Origin: GCA-003244245 sp036521655
GTDB lineage: Bacteria > Actinomycetota > Actinomycetes > Mycobacteriales > Pseudonocardiaceae
NCBI GenBank assembly: GCA_036521655.1
Contig: DATDHI010000404.1
Coordinates: forward strand, 1-15,496
Length of the DNA: 15,496 bases
Reading direction: 5' to 3'
Positions 7,828-15,289 of this stretch are shown here, one piece after another (the first letter of the stretch is position 1; each line of letters starts with the position of its first letter). The position numbers and the translations under genes are program-made. The notes beneath the pieces are model-generated. The model was not told where the DNA came from. It did no database searches and worked only from the letters and a program-made list of their open reading frames with translations.

Positions 7828-7844
7828 GCGGCGTGATTGCATGC
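7828..7844. repeat. 17-base direct repeat flanking atl, copy 2
   Basis: This copy is identical to 7500-7516. It lies in the divergent atl-adnA gap, and its GCATGC contains the predicted adnA start codon (7841-7843). Read on the minus strand it again gives HAITP, as if it were the tail of a lost second atl. Confidence 0.85.
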
Positions 7845-10800
7845 GCGGCGTGCCCGTCCTGGTCCGTTCCGTAACCCCGGCGTCCGCCACCCCCGCCTGG
7901 GGGCCCGACGCCCGCCGAGTGCTGGAGCACAGCGGTGGTCCGCTGCGGGTGCTGGGTGGCCCCGGCACCGGCAAGACCACGCTGATCGCCCACGCCGTCG
8001 CTGAGCGGGTGCTGCAGCGCGGAGTGGACCCCGAGCGGGTGCTGGTGCTCACCTCCAGCCGCCGTGCAGCCACTGACCTGCGGGAACGCATCGTTGAGCG
8101 GCTCGCGGCGCACGGGGTCACGCCCACCGTGCGGGAACCGCTGGTGCGCACCGTGCACTCCTACGCGTTCGCCGTGCTGCGCTTGCAGGCGTCCTTGCAG
8201 GACCTGCCGCCGCCCCGGTTGTTGTCGGGCCCCGAGCAGGATGTGGTGGTCCGGGAGTTGCTCGCGGGCGAGTTCGCAGCGGGCGGGCGGGATTGGCCAG
8301 CGCGGCTGCGGCCGGCGCTGGGCCTGCCGGCCTTCGCCGCCGAGCTGCGGGATCTGCTGCTGCGTGCCGCGGAACGCGGTATGGGACCGGAGGACCTCAT
8401 CGCGCTGGGCCGCACCACGGGGCGCCCGGAGTGGGTGGCGGCCGGTCGCTTCTTCCGCAGCTACGAGCAGGTGACGCTGCTGCGCGGATCGGTGGGCACT
8501 GCGATCCCGGAGGCCACCGCCCCGGCGTTGGATGCCGCCGAGCTGGTGTCCGCGGCGCTGCTGGTGCTCGACACCGACGCCGACGTGCTGCGCCGGGAAC
8601 GCGACCGGATCCGCAACCTGATCGTCGACGACGCCCAGCACCTGGACCCGTTGCAGGCCGGGCTGGTGACCCGGCTCGGCGCGGGCGCCGATGAGCTGCT
8701 GCTGCTGGGAGACCCGGACCAGACGGTGTTCACCTTCCGTGGTGCAGACTCCGGCCTGCTCACCACCGGCGAGGCCCCGGTCGTCCGGCTGGGTACCGAC
8801 CACCGGATGGCGCCGGCGGTGCACGCCGCGGTGTCCCGGCTCGCCGCCCGGCTGCCCGGACCACGGGCGCAGTTGCACGCTCCGCCAGAGCGGGAGCCGG
8901 GCGGGGAGGTCGCTGTCCGGGTATTCAGCTCCGCTGCGGTCGAGGCAGCCTGGGTGGCCGACCAGCTCCGCCGCGCTCACCTGCTCGACGGGGTGGCCTG
9001 GTCGGACATGGCCGTGCTGGTGCGCTCCACCGGTCGGGCGCTGCCGGCCCTGCGCCGGGCGCTGCTAGCGGTGGGGGTGCCGGTGGCGGTACCGCGCGAG
9101 GAGCAACCGGTGGCCAGCCACGGCGCGGTGCTGCCGCTGCTGCAGGTGCTGCGCTGTGCGGTGGCGCCCGAGGTCCTCGACGAGGAGACGGCGGCCACGC
9201 TGATCGCCTCCCCGCTGGGCGGGGCGGACCCGATCACGCTGCGCGGGCTGCGCCGGGAGCTGCGCCGTCAGGAGCTCGCCGCCGGGGGTGCGCGGACCAG
9301 CGGCGCGTTGCTGGTCGACGTGCTCCGGTCCGGCTGTGCAGCGAACAAAGGGCCGGACGCGCCGGGCGGGATGGCCGATCGGATCGTGGCACCGGCCAGG
9401 AGACTGTCCGGCTTGCTGAGCGCCGCTGCTGGGGTGGCCCGGCGCGGGGGCAGCGCCGAGGAGGTGCTGTGGCGGGTGTGGCAGGCCAGTGGCCTGGCAG
9501 AGCGCTGGGCGGCAACCGCGATGCGTGGCGGCCCGGCTGGTGCGCAGGCCGACCGGGACCTCGACGCCGTGGTCGCGCTGTTCGATGCCGCAGCCCGCTA
9601 TGCCGATCGGCTGCCCGGCGCCGACGGCGGCCCGGCCGGCGTGCTCGGCTTCTGCGACTACCTCTCCGGCCAGCACATCCCCGGGGACTCGCTGGCCCCC
9701 CGCTCCCCGCAGGGCGAGGCGGTGCCGGTGCTGACCGCGCACGCCGCGGCCGGGCGGGAATGGTCGCTGGTCGCGGTGCCCGGCGTGCAGGAGGGCAGCT
9801 GGCCCGACCTGCGACTGCGCGGCTCCCTACTCGGGGTGGAGCAGCTGGTCGACATCACGGCGGGAGTCGAATCCGCGACGGTCTCCCGGACCGCTCCGCT
9901 GCTGGCCGAGGAACGCCGGCTGCTGCTGGTGGCGGTCAGCCGGGCCCGGCACCGGCTGCTGGTCAGCGCGGTTCGGGGAGAGGACGAGCAGCCCTCCCGG
10001 TTTCTCGATGAGCTGGAGGGCACCGAGGTGCACGAGCGGCCGGTGGCGGCCCGGGGCCGCGGGCTGAGCCTGCCCGAGCTCGTCGCCGAGCTGCGCCGAG
10101 TGTGCTGCGATCCGGCCTGCGACAGCGAGCAGCGGCGCCACGCGGCGGCCGGTCTGGCCCGGCTCGCCGAGGCCGGCGTGCCTGGCGCGCACCCCGACTC
10201 CTGGTACGGGCTGGGCTCGCCATCATCGGAGTCCCCGCTGCGGGCGCACGATGAGCCGGCCCGCGTGTCACCGTCGATGGTGGAGCTGGTGTCCAGCTGC
10301 CCACTGCGCTGGCTGCTCACCCGCAACGGCGGCGAGGACGTCCGGGCACTGGCCGCGGTCACCGGATCGTTGGTGCATGGGCTGGTCCAGGCCGCCGCGG
10401 CCGGTGCCACCGACGAGCAGCTGGAGCACGCCCTGGCTGAGGCCTGGACCGGTGTCGACGCGGGCCCGCCGTGGTATTCCCGCACCGAGCTGCAGCGGGT
10501 GCGCGAGATGGTGGTGATGTTCCGCGAATGGTTGCGCGACAGCCGCGGCGAGCTCACCGAGGTCGGCTGCGAGCAGGACGTCGAGATCGAACTGCCCCCG
10601 CCGGAGGGCGCTGCGCAGGGCGCTGCGGTCGTGCTCCGCGGGCGGGTGGACCGGCTGGAGCGCGATCGGCAGGGCCGTCCGGTGATCGTGGACGTGAAGA
10701 GCAGCAAGACGCCGGTCAGCACCCGGGCCGCGCAGGAGCACGCGCAGCTGGCCACCTACCAGCTCGCCGCCGCGCACGGTGCCTTCACCGGGCACGGCCT

Positions 10801-11041
10801 CGCCGCACAAACCGGAGGGGCCCGCATCGTGCAGGTCTCCGCGCGCCAGGCCCGGTCGGTGCAGCGGTGCCAGCCGGCGTTGGATGGGCCCGCGCTGGCG
10901 CGCTGGGGCGACGTGGTGCGCGAGGCAGCCGGGCGCACCGCCGGGCCCGGATTCCTCGCCGTGGAGAACAGCGACTGCCAGCGGTGCCCCTCGCGGATCG
11001 CCTGCCCGTTGCACGACTCCGGCCGGCAGGTGCCCGGATGA
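7841..11041 (+). CDS. adnA: AdnA-type helicase-nuclease subunit (double-strand break resection)
   Basis: AdnA pairs with AdnB to resect double-strand breaks; each subunit has a UvrD-like motor and a RecB-type nuclease. The 1066-residue protein (about 1055 in mycobacteria) shows Walker A GGPGTGKTT (39-47), a Walker B-like IVDDAQHL (261-268), motif III GDPDQTVFTFRGA (290-302), and motif VI with SRAR (700-703). The Walker B Asp-Asp and a GRE in place of KGLE near 638-640 suggest the weaker motor of the pair, as known for AdnA. The nuclease has GRVDRLE (Asp937), VIVDVKSSK (Asp951, Lys953) and QLATYQ. Cys820 with Cys1046, Cys1049 and Cys1055 is the AddB-like Fe-S clamp. The ATG start has only a weak GGGGCGG upstream. 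The stop overlaps adnB as ATGA. Confidence 0.93.
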   Translation: MRGVPVLVRSVTPASATPAWGPDARRVLEHSGGPLRVLGGPGTGKTTLIAHAVAERVLQRGVDPERVLVLTSSRRAATDLRERIVERLAAHGVTPTVREPLVRTVHSYAFAVLRLQASLQDLPPPRLLSGPEQDVVVRELLAGEFAAGGRDWPARLRPALGLPAFAAELRDLLLRAAERGMGPEDLIALGRTTGRPEWVAAGRFFRSYEQVTLLRGSVGTAIPEATAPALDAAELVSAALLVLDTDADVLRRERDRIRNLIVDDAQHLDPLQAGLVTRLGAGADELLLLGDPDQTVFTFRGADSGLLTTGEAPVVRLGTDHRMAPAVHAAVSRLAARLPGPRAQLHAPPEREPGGEVAVRVFSSAAVEAAWVADQLRRAHLLDGVAWSDMAVLVRSTGRALPALRRALLAVGVPVAVPREEQPVASHGAVLPLLQVLRCAVAPEVLDEETAATLIASPLGGADPITLRGLRRELRRQELAAGGARTSGALLVDVLRSGCAANKGPDAPGGMADRIVAPARRLSGLLSAAAGVARRGGSAEEVLWRVWQASGLAERWAATAMRGGPAGAQADRDLDAVVALFDAAARYADRLPGADGGPAGVLGFCDYLSGQHIPGDSLAPRSPQGEAVPVLTAHAAAGREWSLVAVPGVQEGSWPDLRLRGSLLGVEQLVDITAGVESATVSRTAPLLAEERRLLLVAVSRARHRLLVSAVRGEDEQPSRFLDELEGTEVHERPVAARGRGLSLPELVAELRRVCCDPACDSEQRRHAAAGLARLAEAGVPGAHPDSWYGLGSPSSESPLRAHDEPARVSPSMVELVSSCPLRWLLTRNGGEDVRALAAVTGSLVHGLVQAAAAGATDEQLEHALAEAWTGVDAGPPWYSRTELQRVREMVVMFREWLRDSRGELTEVGCEQDVEIELPPPEGAAQGAAVVLRGRVDRLERDRQGRPVIVDVKSSKTPVSTRAAQEHAQLATYQLAAAHGAFTGHGLAAQTGGARIVQVSARQARSVQRCQPALDGPALARWGDVVREAAGRTAGPGFLAVENSDCQRCPSRIACPLHDSGRQVPG

Positions 11042-14000
11042 CATTGCCGCGCGCCGGCTACATCGGACCGGCAGAGCTCGCCGCGGAACTCGGCGCCGCG
11101 CCGCCCACCCCGGAACAGGCCAAGGTCGCCGCCGCCGACCCCGCCGAGCCCACCCTGGTGATCGCCGGTGCCGGATCGGGCAAGACCGAGACGATGGCGG
11201 CCCGGGTGGTGTGGCTGGTCGCCAACGGGTACGTCACTCCTGAGTGCGTGCTCGGGCTGACGTTCACCCGGAAAGCCGCCCAGCAGCTCGCCGAGCGGAT
11301 CCGGGCGCGGATACGCCGCCTAGGTGGCTCACGGCTGCTGGACCGCCTGGACCCGACCGGGCAGCGCCGCGCCGCCGTGCTGGCCGGTGAACCCACCGTC
11401 CTGACCTACCACGCCTACGCCGGCCGGCTGGTCGCCGAGCATGCCCTGCGGCTACCCACCGATCCCGGCGCCCGGCTGCTCACCGAGACCGGCGCGTGGC
11501 AGCTTGCGCACCGGGTCACCGCAAGCTGGGAGCCCGATCTGGACCTCGACGGAAGGGTGCCCCATACGGTGACCGGCTGGCTGCTGGGGCTGGCCGGGCA
11601 GCTCGCCGAGCACCTGCGCGAGCCGGCGGAGCTGCGGGAGCGCACCGAAGCGTTGATCACCACGCTGACCTCGGCGCCGCCCAGCCCGCGCCAGCGCGGC
11701 GAACTGCATTCTGAGCTCAGGCCGGCGGTGCAGCGCCAGCGGGCGCGGCTGGCCCTGCTGCCGCTGGTGGAGCGCTACACCGAGCTCAAGCGGCGCGAGG
11801 CTGTCCTCGACTTCGGCGACCAGATGGGCATCGCCGCGCTGCTCGCGCGCGACCACCCGGAGGTCGGCGCGGCCGAGCGGGCCCGCTTCGGCGCTGTGCT
11901 GCTCGACGAGTACCAGGACACTGGTCATGCTCAGCGGATCCTGCTGCGGTCGCTGTTCGGCGGCGCCGTCAACCCGATCTCGGTCACCGCGGTCGGTGAC
12001 CCCTGCCAGTCGATCTACGGCTGGCGCGGCGCCTCAGCGGCCAACCTGCCGCGGTTCACCACCGACTTCCCTCGCACTGACGGCACCCCCGCGGCGACCC
12101 GGGGGCTGCTCACCAGCTTCCGCAACCCCCCGGAGGTGCTTGCGGTGGCCAACGCGGTCTCCGGGGCGCTGCGTGCCGCGCCGGTGCAGGTCGGGGCGCT
12201 GCGCTCCCGGGACGGGGCCGGGCCCGGCGAGGTCCGCTGCGCGCTGCTGCCCGACGTGCGGGCCGAGGTGGACTGGGTCGCCGCCGCCATTGCCGAGCGC
12301 TGGCACGCCGCAATAGACGTCCAGGGAGCCGACCAGGGCGGCCCGCCGACCGCCGCGGTGCTGGTCCGCAGGCGCGCGGACATGGCGGCGCTGGCGGCCG
12401 CATTGCGGGCCCGCGACGTCCCGGTAGAGGTGGTGGGCCTAGGCGGGTTGCTGGCCACCCCGGAGGTCCGCGACCTGGTGAGCGTCCTGCGGCTGCTCGT
12501 CGATCCGCTGGCCGGTACCGCCGCGGTTCGGCTCTTGACCGGTGCCCGGTGGCGGATCGGGGCAGCCGATCTGGCCGCGCTGTGGCGACGGGCCCGGGAG
12601 CTGGCGATGGATCACCGGAGCTCGCCGGGTCCGGGCTCCACCGGCCCGCAGGAGGTGCTGGCTGGGCTGCCCGGGGAGTTGCCGGGGGAGCAGGCCGAGC
12701 AAGCTGGGCTCCTCGACGCGCTGGACTCGCCCGGTGACCCGGACCGTTACTCGCCGCCGGGCTACCAGCGGCTGTGCGCGCTGGCCGGGGAGCTGCAGGC
12801 GCTGCGGCGCCGGGTCACCCAACCGCTGACCGACCTGGTCGCCGACGCCGAGCGGACCCTGCTGCTGGACACCGAGGCGCTGGCTCGTCCCGGCCCCGCC
12901 GGCCGAGCCCACCTGGATGCCTTCGCTGACGTGGTCGCCGATTTCAGCGCGGCCAGCCCGCTGGCCGGGCTGCCCGCGTTGCTGGACTACCTGGCCACCG
13001 CCGAGGACGCCGAGGATGGCCTCGAATCGGGTGAGGTCCAGGTCGCCCACGACCGGGTCCAGGTTCTCACCGTGCACGCGGCCAAGGGCCTGGAGTGGCA
13101 GGTGGTGGCCGTCCCGCACCTGGTGGACGGGGTGTTCCCGGCAGCGAAGAAGAGCTCCTCGTGGCTGAAGACCGTCACCGAGCTACCGGTGGCGCTGCGC
13201 GGCGACCGTGCCGACCTGCCCGACCTGGCGCTGCCGGCCGGCGCCGACCAGAAGGAGCTCGGTGAGGCGCTCGCGGCGCACGAGGCGGCCTTCGACGCCC
13301 GCAGGCTCACCGAGGAGCGCCGGCTGCTGTACGTCGCGCTGACCCGAGCGCAGCGGTGCCTGCTGGTCAGCGGCCACCACTGGGGCGAGACCGGGAGCGC
13401 ACCCAGATCGCCGTCGGAGTTCCTGCTGGAGGTCCGCGACGCCGGGCCCTGTGTGGTCGATCAGTGGACCCCGACGCCGGGGGACGGTGAGCCCAACCCG
13501 CTGGACACCGAAGCGCGCCAGGCGCCCTGGCCGGCCGACCCGCTCGGCACCCGCCGCGACGCCGTGGCCGAGGGTGCCCAGTTGGTGCGCTTCGCGCTCG
13601 TGAGTGGCAAACAGTGTTATGGCACCGAATGCCACTCACGAGGCCTCTGCCACGAGATCGACGTGTTGCTTGCCGAGCGGGATGCGCGGGCCGCCCAGCA
13701 ACGGGTTGTGTTGCCCGGACACCTGTCGGTAAGCCAGCTGGTGGAGCTCGCCGCGGACCCGTCGGTGCTGGCCGCGCGGCTGCGCAGGCCGGTACCGTTC
13801 CCGCCCAACCCGATGGCGCGCCGCGGTACCGCGTTCCACGCGTGGCTGGAACGCCGGTTCGGCGCCACCCGGCTGATCGATCACGACGAGTTGCCCGGCG
13901 CTGCCGACGCGGACGCTGCCCCCAACACGGAGCTCGGAGCGCTGCAGGCGGCTTTCCTCGCCAGCGCCTGGGCGGCGCGCAACCCGCACGACGTCGAGGT

Positions 14001-14307
14001 GCCCTTCGAGACCGTGCTCGACGGGATAGGCCTGCGCGGCCGGATGGACGCCGTGTTCGCCGATGCCGGCGGTGGCTGGACGGTGGTCGACTGGAAGACC
14101 GGAGCGGTGCCCGACGGCGCCACCCTGCGGGCTGTCAGCGTGCAGCTCGCCGCCTACCGGCTGGCCTGGGCGGCGCTGTCAGGTGCCCCACTGGACCGCG
14201 TACATGCGGCATTCCACTATGTCCGCGACAACGTCACAGTGCGACCCGCTGACCTGCTCGACGGCGGCGGATTGCGGGATCTACTGCGCACCATCCCGGC
14301 TGGCTGA
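11038..14307 (+). CDS. adnB: AdnB-type helicase-nuclease subunit (lead motor)
   Basis: AdnB is the main translocating motor of the AdnAB heterodimer. The 1089-residue protein (about 1100 in mycobacteria) has a full superfamily 1 set: Walker A AGAGSGKTET (43-52), TFTRKAA (75-81), Walker B VLLDEYQDT (287-295), GDPCQSIYGWRGA (320-332), VLTVHAAKGLEW (676-687) and LLYVALTRAQR (763-773). The RecB-type nuclease follows, with His934, Asp1004 in GRMDAVF, Asp1018 and Lys1020 in VVDWKTG, and QLAAYRLAW. The start is the ATG overlapping the adnA stop (ATGA); the frame is open upstream only as an adnA shadow. Residues 854-869, between motor and nuclease, are encoded by a palindromic element that adds three Cys (860, 865, 871 nearby) without breaking the frame. 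All catalytic motifs remain, so the protein is probably active. Confidence 0.94.
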   Translation: MTLPRAGYIGPAELAAELGAAPPTPEQAKVAAADPAEPTLVIAGAGSGKTETMAARVVWLVANGYVTPECVLGLTFTRKAAQQLAERIRARIRRLGGSRLLDRLDPTGQRRAAVLAGEPTVLTYHAYAGRLVAEHALRLPTDPGARLLTETGAWQLAHRVTASWEPDLDLDGRVPHTVTGWLLGLAGQLAEHLREPAELRERTEALITTLTSAPPSPRQRGELHSELRPAVQRQRARLALLPLVERYTELKRREAVLDFGDQMGIAALLARDHPEVGAAERARFGAVLLDEYQDTGHAQRILLRSLFGGAVNPISVTAVGDPCQSIYGWRGASAANLPRFTTDFPRTDGTPAATRGLLTSFRNPPEVLAVANAVSGALRAAPVQVGALRSRDGAGPGEVRCALLPDVRAEVDWVAAAIAERWHAAIDVQGADQGGPPTAAVLVRRRADMAALAAALRARDVPVEVVGLGGLLATPEVRDLVSVLRLLVDPLAGTAAVRLLTGARWRIGAADLAALWRRARELAMDHRSSPGPGSTGPQEVLAGLPGELPGEQAEQAGLLDALDSPGDPDRYSPPGYQRLCALAGELQALRRRVTQPLTDLVADAERTLLLDTEALARPGPAGRAHLDAFADVVADFSAASPLAGLPALLDYLATAEDAEDGLESGEVQVAHDRVQVLTVHAAKGLEWQVVAVPHLVDGVFPAAKKSSSWLKTVTELPVALRGDRADLPDLALPAGADQKELGEALAAHEAAFDARRLTEERRLLYVALTRAQRCLLVSGHHWGETGSAPRSPSEFLLEVRDAGPCVVDQWTPTPGDGEPNPLDTEARQAPWPADPLGTRRDAVAEGAQLVRFALVSGKQCYGTECHSRGLCHEIDVLLAERDARAAQQRVVLPGHLSVSQLVELAADPSVLAARLRRPVPFPPNPMARRGTAFHAWLERRFGATRLIDHDELPGAADADAAPNTELGALQAAFLASAWAARNPHDVEVPFETVLDGIGLRGRMDAVFADAGGGWTVVDWKTGAVPDGATLRAVSVQLAAYRLAWAALSGAPLDRVHAAFHYVRDNVTVRPADLLDGGGLRDLLRTIPAG
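13597..13642. repeat. 46-base palindromic element (REP/MITE-like) inside adnB
   Basis: CTCGTGAGTGGCA (13597-13609) and TGCCACTCACGAG (13630-13642) are perfect 13-base inverted arms around a 20-base loop. It lies in the sequence for the linker between the AdnB motor and nuclease domains, and the reading frame continues. I see no clear target-site duplication and no other copy in this window. The form is that of a small dispersed palindromic repeat; that it is mobile is inference. Confidence 0.75.
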
Positions 14308-14378
14308 CCGCGAGCCGAGAAACGGCGGCAAGTCCGGAGTTGGTACTCGATGTCGCGATCTCCGTAGCGTCTCGATGC
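14308..14378. other. Short gap after adnB
   Basis: This stretch between the adnB stop and the start of the duplicated 5' region shows no recognisable gene, hairpin terminator or promoter. The promoter of the first glycine-rich gene could lie here or in the next segment. Confidence 0.4.
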
Positions 14379-14648
14379 CGACTACGTATTCGAAAGGCAG
14401 CCTTCCGCTAGGTAGTGAGCCGGAGGATTTACGTGCGGCTACCGATTGCCGCACGCCATGGTGCCCGGCAGGGTATGTGGTACCGAATCGGCATGCCACC
14501 GATGAGGTGCTTTCTGTCCCGGGTAGACCGGGGCTACCTTTCCTAGGAGGACTTGATGTCTGACGCACTTAGCTTTGCGGAGATCGAAGGGCAGCATCTG
14601 GAGCTGCTGCCGGCCCGTACCGTCCTGTCGATGTTCAGCTTCGGCGGC
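14379..14648 (+). repeat. Duplicated unit, copy 1: conserved 5' region plus N-terminal codons of the first glycine-rich gene
   Basis: This segment aligns with 15038-15289. Shared anchors are CGACTACGTAT, a GGTAG...CCGGA...TTA...GGCTAC..GATTGCC block, CCGAATCGG, CCGATGAGGT, TTTCTGTCCC and TTCCTAGGAGGA, followed by the first 27 codons. Copy 1 has about 18 extra bases near 14390-14408. Similarity fades in the glycine tract. This indicates a tandem duplication about 641-660 bases apart. Confidence 0.8.
14487..14534 (+). promoter_or_regulatory. Conserved double-hairpin leader before the first glycine-rich gene
   Basis: Hairpin 1 pairs ATCGG (14487-14491) with CCGAT (14499-14503). Hairpin 2 pairs GTCCCGG (14516-14522) with CCGGGGC (14528-14534) round a 5-base loop, with one T·G pair. 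Both hairpins recur before the second gene. They sit just upstream of the ribosome binding site (AGGAGG, 14545-14550, 5 bases from the ATG). The role is unknown; translational control or attenuation is possible. Confidence 0.45.
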
Positions 14649-14852
14649 CCGAAGGGCGGCGACACCGGAGCCGCCGGTGCGGGCGGTACCGGTGGCGCCG
14701 GTGCGGGCGGTAGCGGCAAGGCGGCGCTCTTCGACAACTGGTTCTACACCGAGGGCGACGTGTACAACAACGTCACCGGCGCGACCGGCGGCACCGGCGG
14801 TGCTGCCGACGGCGGTGCCGCTACTGGCGGTGCCGGCGTCGTCGAGCACTGA
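14556..14852 (+). CDS. Small glycine-rich protein with conserved ELLPARTV N-terminal block (paralogue 1)
   Basis: I do not recognise a named family. The 98-residue protein has three parts. Residues 1-27 are a non-glycine block containing MSDALS, GQH and ELLPARTV. Residues 30-54 are GGxGG-type repeats resembling PGRS sequence. An aromatic, acidic island follows at 55-74 (KAALFDNWFYTEGDVYNN), then more glycine repeats and the tail VVEH. There is no signal peptide, membrane segment or catalytic motif. The paralogue at 15197 shares 23 of the first 27 residues, after which the sequences diverge. This conserved-front, variable-back pattern could suit a leader plus core of a modified peptide, or a small structural protein with a docking segment. 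The ATG at 14556 is chosen over an upstream in-frame TTG at 14553 because AGGAGG is 5 bases away and the paralogue agrees. Confidence 0.82.
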   Translation: MSDALSFAEIEGQHLELLPARTVLSMFSFGGPKGGDTGAAGAGGTGGAGAGGSGKAALFDNWFYTEGDVYNNVTGATGGTGGAADGGAATGGAGVVEH

Positions 14853-14871
14853 GCCGAACCAGCGCTGCTGG

Positions 14872-14886
14872 GCGATCGGTGATCGC
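14872..14886. other. Small GCGATC-GGT-GATCGC hairpin after the first glycine-rich gene
   Basis: This is a perfect 6-base inverted repeat with a 3-base loop, 20 bases after the stop. It may be the first of two transcription-ending structures, but it lacks a T tract. Confidence 0.3.
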
Positions 14887-14961
14887 GCTGTGCTGTGAAC
14901 GCAAGGGCTGTTGAAATACACAACGCTTCAGCGGTCGAGTTGATCTCGCAGGAGAGCTTGT

Positions 14962-14998
14962 ACTGCCCTGGTGTCGCCGAGGTCGACACCAGGGCGGT
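14962..14998 (+). terminator. Strong terminator-like hairpin between the two glycine-rich genes
   Basis: ACTGCCCTGGTGTCG (14962-14976) pairs with CGACACCAGGGCGGT (14984-14998) over 15 positions, with a single T·G pair and a 7-base loop. It lies about 110 bases after the first glycine-rich gene and before the duplicated 5' region of the second. The genes are therefore probably separate transcription units. No T tract follows, which is common for actinobacterial terminators. The remaining sequence of 14853-15037 shows nothing else I can name. Confidence 0.6.
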
Positions 14999-15037
14999 CA
15001 AGCAGCAGGTGGCGAAATCTACGTCGCATATTGCCGT

Positions 15038-15289
15038 CGACTACGTATAGGTAGCGCACCGGAAGAGTTAGGTGTGGCTACTGATTGCCAGGTGACAGCA
15101 CCGCTGGGCATGGTAGTACTGCCGAATCGGTAACGCCGCCGATGAGGTTATTTCTGTCCCCGGGCCCACCGGGACTCAACTTCCTAGGAGGATTCGATGT
15201 CTGACGCACTGAGCTTGGCGGAGATCGACGGCCAGCACGTGGAACTGCTTCCGGCCCGTACCGTCATGTCGATGTTCCACACTGGCGGC
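15038..15289 (+). repeat. Duplicated unit, copy 2: conserved 5' region plus N-terminal codons of the second glycine-rich gene
   Basis: This is the counterpart of 14379-14648. The non-coding part is diverged but clearly alignable, and the first 81 coding bases match at 72 positions. Five of the nine differences are silent and the others are mostly conservative, which suggests selection on the N-terminal block. Confidence 0.8.
15126..15175 (+). promoter_or_regulatory. Conserved double-hairpin leader before the second glycine-rich gene
   Basis: ATCGG (15126-15130) pairs with CCGAT (15139-15143). GTCCC plus GG (15156-15160, 15162-15163) pairs with CCGGGAC (15169-15175) with one bulged C and a 5-base loop. 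The T·G pair of the first copy is T·A here, so pairing is kept although the sequence differs. AGGAGG at 15186-15191 follows, 5 bases before the ATG. Confidence 0.45.

Noticed and set aside
13615..13650. C-x4-C-x5-C in AdnB (Cys860, 865, 871) as a possible metal or Fe-S site.
   Set aside because: These residues are encoded by, or adjacent to, the palindromic element, and AdnB nucleases do not use a cluster there. The real Fe-S ligands are in AdnA.
7841..14307. Searched by eye for a CRISPR array, tRNA or rRNA gene throughout, and for an SOS-type box (TCGAAC-N4-GTTCGA) near adnA.
   Set aside because: None was seen. The repeats present are single pairs, not arrays with spacers.
14499..14508. CCGATGAGGT resembles the CUGAUGA core of a hammerhead ribozyme.
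   Set aside because: The essential U after the first C is C here, and no GAAA with flanking stems follows.
14433..14546. A GTG open frame with GGAGGA 5 bases upstream, ending in the TAG of CCTAGGAGG just before the first glycine-rich gene (possible leader peptide).
   Set aside because: The matching frame before the second gene stops after seven codons, so only the DNA or RNA is conserved, not a peptide.
14502..14546. Mini-frame starting at the ATG in CCGATGAGGT, giving MR-x-FLS in both copies.
   Set aside because: No ribosome binding site, and a one-base insertion in copy 2 puts the remainder in a different frame with a different stop.
14632..14850. Glycine-rich tracts taken as mycobacterial PE-PGRS proteins.
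   Set aside because: The N-terminal block is only about 27 residues and lacks the PE domain and the Pro-Glu signature; only the glycine repeat style is similar.
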